A stretch of 64,000 nt of DNA from contig NZ_LITU01000040.1 in assembly GCF_001280595.1 (NCBI RefSeq), forward strand, positions 102,235 to 166,234. The letters run 5' to 3'. The DNA comes from Paenibacillus xylanivorans (GTDB lineage: Bacteria; Bacillota; Bacilli; Paenibacillales; Paenibacillaceae). A program made the translations under genes and the position numbers. This document shows positions 59,955-64,000 of the stretch, piece by piece. The notes below the pieces were generated by a model. It was not told where the DNA came from. It saw only the letters and a list, made by a program, of their open reading frames with translations, and searched no databases. Every line of letters starts with the position of its first letter. Positions within the stretch are counted from its first letter, which is position 1.

Positions 59955-59987
59955 TATCCTCTCTCCTTTCTTAATATGAGTGCATAT

Positions 59988-60494
59988 CTATACCTTCGAG
60001 ATCTCCGATTCATATTTAACTTGGGTTTTACTCTGACCTTCTATTATTTCAATCATCTCCTCTATTTCTTTAAATCCATTTTTCTCATAAAATGCCCTTC
60101 CTATATGATTCTCTTTCCCTACCCAGGCAAACATTGTATTTATTGGCTTTAAAACTTGAGTGAATCTCTGAATGAACTCTTTACCTATTCCCATTTTGTG
60201 ATTTTCAGGTCGTATATAGATTCTTAGTAATTCATATTCTTCTCCTTTGACTTGTCTTGTTTGAGCATATCCAGCGACTTTTCCATTAAATTCTGCAATT
60301 AAAAAACTCCGTTTGGCACTTTGAAGATCTCTCTCGACAGATCGACTTAAATTCTCATCTGAATATGCTCTACTTAGAAAATTTTGTATGTAACCTTCGG
60401 AGTATATGCCTTTATAAGTATAATTCCATGTTTCTTGAGCTATGGATTGAATGTGTGGGATATCCTCATTTGAAACAAATCTGATTGTAATCAT
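59988..60494 (-). CDS. GNAT family N-acetyltransferase
   Basis: 168 residues; ITIRFVSNEDIPHIQSIAQE, LRIYIRPENHKMGIGKEFIQ (motif A, H-K-M-G-I-G) and NHIGRAFYEKNGFKEIEE. AAGGATAACC precedes the ATG. The last codons are followed 33 bp later by a Nudix gene on the same strand. Substrate unknown. Confidence 0.87.
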   Translation of the reverse strand: MITIRFVSNEDIPHIQSIAQETWNYTYKGIYSEGYIQNFLSRAYSDENLSRSVERDLQSAKRSFLIAEFNGKVAGYAQTRQVKGEEYELLRIYIRPENHKMGIGKEFIQRFTQVLKPINTMFAWVGKENHIGRAFYEKNGFKEIEEMIEIIEGQSKTQVKYESEISKV

Positions 60495-60519
60495 CTGGTT
60501 ATCCTTCTTTCGTTAGCTA

Positions 60520-61068
60520 TTAATGAACTTTATAGTCACTCTTGAGAAATGCATAAATGGCATTATCAACAAATCGATTCTTCCAATAATAATTTTCCTT
60601 CAATATCCCTTCTTCTCTGAAGCCGATTTTCTCAAGAACCTTTCTTGATCCCACATTCTCCGGTTCTACAAATGCTTCAATTCGGTTTAAGCCAAGCGTA
60701 TTAAATCCATATTCAATTACCTTTTCAACCACCTCGGTCATAAAACCTTGATGCCAATATTCTGGTGTTAGTTCATAACCAATAACAGCTTTATAGTGAT
60801 TTTTCATCCAGCCATGAAAGCCACATGTTCCAATTACTTTGTTTTCAGACTTCAGAGTGATTCCCCAACGAATGGCTTGACTTGCTTCAAATCTTTCATT
60901 CCATCTTTGAATTAAATCTTCTGCTTGTTTAATGTTTGTAAAACTCTCCACATCATAAAACTTTGTAACTTCATCCAATGAAAAAAATTGAAATATATCT
61001 GCGGAATCATTCTTTGTTAGCTCTCTTAATAGAAGTCTTTTTGTTTCTAACCTGGGAAACTGAGACAT
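60520..61068 (-). CDS. GNAT family N-acetyltransferase (RimJ/RimL-like)
   Basis: 182 residues; LETKRLLLRELTKNDSADIF, GTCGFHGWMKNHYKAVIGYE, motif A LTPEYWHQGFMTEVVEKVIE and VEPENVGSRKVLEKIGFREE. This is a textbook ribosomal-protein-acetyltransferase-like sequence. AAGGAG stands 7 bases before the ATG at 61068; the longer frame is unsupported. Confidence 0.9.
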   Translation of the reverse strand: MSQFPRLETKRLLLRELTKNDSADIFQFFSLDEVTKFYDVESFTNIKQAEDLIQRWNERFEASQAIRWGITLKSENKVIGTCGFHGWMKNHYKAVIGYELTPEYWHQGFMTEVVEKVIEYGFNTLGLNRIEAFVEPENVGSRKVLEKIGFREEGILKENYYWKNRFVDNAIYAFLKSDYKVH

Positions 61069-61315
61069 ATTAGTTCTCCTTAACGTTTTAAGTTGTTTCA
61101 CTCAGCATCTCTAGAATTCAAATAAAAATAAATCCATAGAAACTAGGCATCTATCATGTCCCTTTAATCAGGAAATTATATGCACTAAGTACTAACCCAT
61201 ATTATTACATATATGAAGTAAATCAAGCAAAAAAAAAGCAGATGGTCTCTCATCTGCCCTGAAATATGGAGAAAGCCGTACAGCTGATTTAAAATTCCCC
61301 TCCATGCTCTTGATC

Positions 61316-61840
61316 TTAATTCCTCTCGACTGCCAATCTCCAGTCGTTACATCGTATGGTAGTCCCAATAGGGTATTCAAAATCACACTCGCCAATATAC
61401 GAAAAGCCCAGCGTGCGACAAATGGCATTCGAAGCGGGATTTATAGTTTTAGGAAAAGCGTGAATGAAATTGCGTTTCTTCTTTTCAGAACGAATAGAAG
61501 CTATGGCCTTTGCTGTTGCTTCTGTCGCTATTCCTCTACCTTGATATTCAGATAAAACACTCCAACCTATCTCGAAAATCGATTCTTCTTTCCACGTCTG
61601 ATCCCAATACCCTACACTACCCACGACTTCAAGATGCGGAAGCAAAAGGATCTTAAACATTTTCCCTGTTCCATTTTGGGCGATTTCATAATAGCGCTTA
61701 TGGCGAGCTAGGATTTTCTCCTCAGTCTCTGGTCCTCCGAAGTGTACTGTCATCTCAGGCGAATTTAATTGACGAAGCAAATCTAGATCTCCTTCGTCCC
61801 ATAGTTCAATTCTTACCTCTGTCGCATTCCTTTGTTCCAT
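61316..61840 (-). CDS. GNAT family N-acetyltransferase
   Basis: 174 residues; SIFEIGWSVLSEYQGRGIAT (motif A, Y-Q-G-R-G-I-A), AFPKTINPASNAICRTLGFS and a GECDFEYP tail. GGAGG stands 8 bases before the ATG at 61840. The upstream 291 bp (61841-62131) holds no gene I can support. Confidence 0.87.
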   Translation of the reverse strand: MEQRNATEVRIELWDEGDLDLLRQLNSPEMTVHFGGPETEEKILARHKRYYEIAQNGTGKMFKILLLPHLEVVGSVGYWDQTWKEESIFEIGWSVLSEYQGRGIATEATAKAIASIRSEKKKRNFIHAFPKTINPASNAICRTLGFSYIGECDFEYPIGTTIRCNDWRLAVERN

Positions 61841-62131
61841 CTCACTCACCTCCCTGTTTTTATTTGTAACCAAATTTAGAGGAAGAGATTTACTATTCTC
61901 AGTTCAATTATACCAGAACGTATATTCTTATACAGTAAAAATTTATCATTATCTTTTAATTCTGCTCGCAATAAACCATTCAAATTCAATGTGGAAATAT
62001 GAAGTTCGAAGGTATAGGCTGCTCTCGTGAGACTAGCATGAAATGCCTCTTCCAGACCCATCTTGCTGAATCAGGTATTCCCAGGAGCCGCAGCTTGATT
62101 ATATGTTATACGATGTCACCACTTCTTCAAA
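61841..62131. other. Gap without a supported gene
   Basis: A 61-codon minus-strand frame at 61876-62061 has no ribosome site and no recognisable motif. Nothing else is visible apart from the ribosome site of the GNAT gene downstream. Confidence 0.4.
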
Positions 62132-62659
62132 TTAGCTTATCAAAAATCTATTATTGTTTAATATCTCTTCAATCACTTCATCTATCTGGTCAACAGAATA
62201 TGCTTGGGTATTTAATATATGTCTTTCGTCTTTTAGGGCTTCTTTAAATTCATTCAAAAGGATTACGCTTCGTGCTCCCATTTGTATCGTTGGATCTCTT
62301 AACTGATCTCTTCTAATAATTGTTTCATCATCGACCATAAATACTACATAAATAATCCTTACATTTATACTCTCCAGCTCACTAGCTAACCAGTTAGCCT
62401 CCGTTGGAAACGTCACATAATCTATAACAACATCGTAATTAAATTCAATTAGGTTCTTCACTAAACTTAAAATATTTATCCACGTTAGCTTATGAGTTTC
62501 TTGACAGATCCACGGCTTTCCCCTCCCGTTTACAGGTAGATGACTAATATCATCACCAGATATATATGAACTGCGATCCAGATGTTCAACAAGTTTCCTT
62601 GAAGTAGTAGATTTCCCAACACCGGCAGGACCGGAAATGATGTAAATGGATCTTGTCAT
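62132..62659 (-). CDS. P-loop kinase-like protein (AAA_33 type)
   Basis: 175 residues; Walker A IISGPAGVGKSTTSRKL at residues 7-23, a Walker B-like DVVIDYVTFP, and the lid RRDQLRDPTIQMGAR. This is the pattern of small-molecule kinases such as chloramphenicol or gluconate kinase relatives. GGAGG stands 7 bases before the ATG. Substrate unknown. Confidence 0.82.
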   Translation of the reverse strand: MTRSIYIISGPAGVGKSTTSRKLVEHLDRSSYISGDDISHLPVNGRGKPWICQETHKLTWINILSLVKNLIEFNYDVVIDYVTFPTEANWLASELESINVRIIYVVFMVDDETIIRRDQLRDPTIQMGARSVILLNEFKEALKDERHILNTQAYSVDQIDEVIEEILNNNRFLIS

Positions 62660-62818
62660 GTTGTAGCCTCCTTGAAATCACTGCAATATATTAGCCTTTT
62701 GCGCTTTCGTCTAATGTTCGTCGTTGAGAGCTAATTCAACTTCTCTCTTTCATCTTCATGAAAACCATGAGGAGAAGCTGCTTTGTATACATTGTAATCT
62801 GAATAATCCCCTCCTCAA

Positions 62819-63658
62819 TCACTTAAGAAAATTTGTTTGAAGTGTCCATTCTAATCTTCTAACCCATTCGTTCTTTACATCCATATTCGCATTTTTTATT
62901 CGATTCATAATATTTAGAATCCGAGAAATCGAGAACGCTTTCAATAATTCTTCATTAATTTGTACATTTGAATATGAGCTATACTCACTTATAAAAATCC
63001 ATGAAAGATCCTTCGCAAACATTGGATAATGCAGATGTACAAACCATATTACCCATGCGATATCCTGAAGAGGATGCCCCCATCCGGCCCATTCCCAATC
63101 AATAATATACAATGTGTCATCTAAGCTAATTGCATTATGAGGTCCATAATCACCATGTACTAATGTTTCCTCTTCTTCAATATCAATGTTAAGTAAGAGT
63201 TTAACTTTATCTTTTAGAACAATTGGCATGAAATCAATAGAATCAATATCAATATTTATGAGTTTTAATATTGGTATATTGGAGTTGGACTCTCTACGCT
63301 TTATTGAATGAACGTCTTGTGCTAGATGCTTTCCAAGTAGCTTAAAAATTTCTTGAGCTTTGACATTATCATTTTCATCAAGATATTTCTGGCTGTTCAC
63401 TCCCTTCAAATAGTCCAAAATAATGTACAAGAAGCCGTTGTCTTCAAAATAATCATGTATTCCAGGAGAAATTCTTGCCTCGTTCAAGAGAGTTAGACAA
63501 TTAATTTCTACTCTGGCATCAATACTGTTATTAGTTGAGATCTTTGCAATAACCGGTGGATCTGTACCTTCAAGTAAAAATGTACTGTTTGTATATCCTC
63601 CTGTAAGTTCAATCAATTTAATATTTTGAAATTTACGAAATAAGATTTCGTGAGACAT
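62819..63658 (-). CDS. Phosphotransferase family protein (APH-like)
   Basis: 279 residues; VIAKIS (ATP-site Lys), the catalytic loop ETLVHGDYGPHNAIS (Asp at about residue 183) and YIIDWEWAGWGHPLQDIAWV. The Brenner HGD motif is standard. The family includes aminoglycoside and macrolide kinases and choline/homoserine kinases; substrate unknown. Ribosome site weak (GATGGTG). Confidence 0.85.
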   Translation of the reverse strand: MSHEILFRKFQNIKLIELTGGYTNSTFLLEGTDPPVIAKISTNNSIDARVEINCLTLLNEARISPGIHDYFEDNGFLYIILDYLKGVNSQKYLDENDNVKAQEIFKLLGKHLAQDVHSIKRRESNSNIPILKLINIDIDSIDFMPIVLKDKVKLLLNIDIEEEETLVHGDYGPHNAISLDDTLYIIDWEWAGWGHPLQDIAWVIWFVHLHYPMFAKDLSWIFISEYSSYSNVQINEELLKAFSISRILNIMNRIKNANMDVKNEWVRRLEWTLQTNFLK

Positions 63659-63847
63659 CTGATTCGCACCATCTTTCTTTACACTTATGGTCTTTCAAAT
63701 AACGTTCCCATATTCGCTACGCGAGCCGACCTTAAATGCTTAAAAATCGTATGCGCGAGGTGCTTTGCCAATTAGCCTGGCAAGGGTGTCTTCCTGATCA
63801 TCATCTTCAGCCAGACCTAAAAGCGTCAGTGATGCTGCCTAAACTTT

Positions 63848-64000
63848 TTAAATTCTCTGATTCTTATAATGCATTACAATTTGTTTTGTCCGTTTAAATC
63901 CTGACAATTCGTAAAAACCATCCAAATCCTCTGTACAAAACAAACTAATAACGTCAATATCTTTTAATTCATCTAAAAGTCTTTTGACCATTAGTTCCCC
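63848..64000 (-). CDS. GNAT acetyltransferase, C-terminal part (runs off right edge)
   Basis: The last 50 codons: LVKRLLDELKDIDVISLF-like text (GELMVKRLLDELKDIDVISL), then DGFYELSGFKRTKQIVMHY. This is the C-terminal acetyltransferase segment (FYExxGF). The acetyl-CoA motif lies outside the window. Strand and composition as in the rest of the array. The gap to the phosphotransferase gene (63659-63847) holds nothing recognised. Confidence 0.65.
   Translation of the reverse strand, partial: GELMVKRLLDELKDIDVISLFCTEDLDGFYELSGFKRTKQIVMHYKNQRI

Noticed and set aside
61876..62061. 61-codon minus-strand gene
   Set aside because: No ribosome site, no motif, unusual composition; left as unassigned gap.
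37560..64000. Integron or superintegron cassette array
   Set aside because: No integrase gene and no repeated attC-like structure could be found between the genes; the intergenic spacers differ from one another.

Overview
The window looks like chromosomal DNA of a Paenibacillus-type Firmicute. Reasons: strong AGGAGG-type ribosome sites; Bacillales families (DUF3243, HxlR/HxlAB, an SLH-anchored GH18 protein, LutAB, an EF-G-binding FusB-like protein); many intrinsic terminators; and many carbohydrate-use genes with AraC, LacI and DeoR regulators. Nearly every gene is on the minus strand.

Left part (1 to about 37.5 kb, roughly 50% GC by eye) is an ordinary metabolic chromosome. It holds a rhamnose/lactate block (rhaB, a DeoR regulator, lutA, lutB), oligoendopeptidase F, the ribulose-monophosphate formaldehyde pathway (hxlA, hxlB, hxlR) beside a 6-phosphogluconolactonase-type propeller, a DeoR-OsmC pair, an old-yellow-enzyme-type oxidoreductase, a divergent SRAP protein, and a secreted metzincin with a lipoprotein. 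These are followed by an iron-responsive AraC/siderophore-binding fusion, a beta-mannosidase with its LacI regulator, a LysR/EamA divergent pair, haem O synthase, a membrane-anchored FAD oxidase with a half-length MFS protein, an SLH-GH18 protein, a nitroreductase, an acyl-ACP thioesterase with an AraC regulator, and a glutathione peroxidase.

Right part (about 37.5 to 64 kb) is clearly more AT-rich and is a long, almost wholly minus-strand series of small single-gene units. It has about sixteen GNAT loci counting remnants, four Nudix hydrolases, two aminoglycoside/choline-kinase-like phosphotransferases, two DinB genes (both frameshifted), a FusB-like protein behind an apparent attenuator, an amidase, a methyltransferase, MBL and alpha/beta hydrolases, and small membrane proteins. 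Several members are decaying: frameshifts, a nonsense codon, a truncated cysteine synthase and a ghost copy of a neighbouring GNAT. It reads as an accessory resistance/detoxification island with gene turnover. I see no integrase, transposase or att repeat.

The most interesting items are: (1) an AraC regulator joined in frame to a siderophore-binding lipoprotein, with a Fur box, a consensus promoter and a Shine-Dalgarno for the second half lying inside the coding sequence; (2) a complete attenuator-like leader (promoter, 16-residue leader peptide, mutually exclusive hairpins) in front of the FusB-like gene; (3) the GNAT/Nudix accessory array; and (4) a hairpin that buries the Shine-Dalgarno of the SLH-GH18 gene. 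No rRNA, tRNA, CRISPR array or insertion sequence was recognised.
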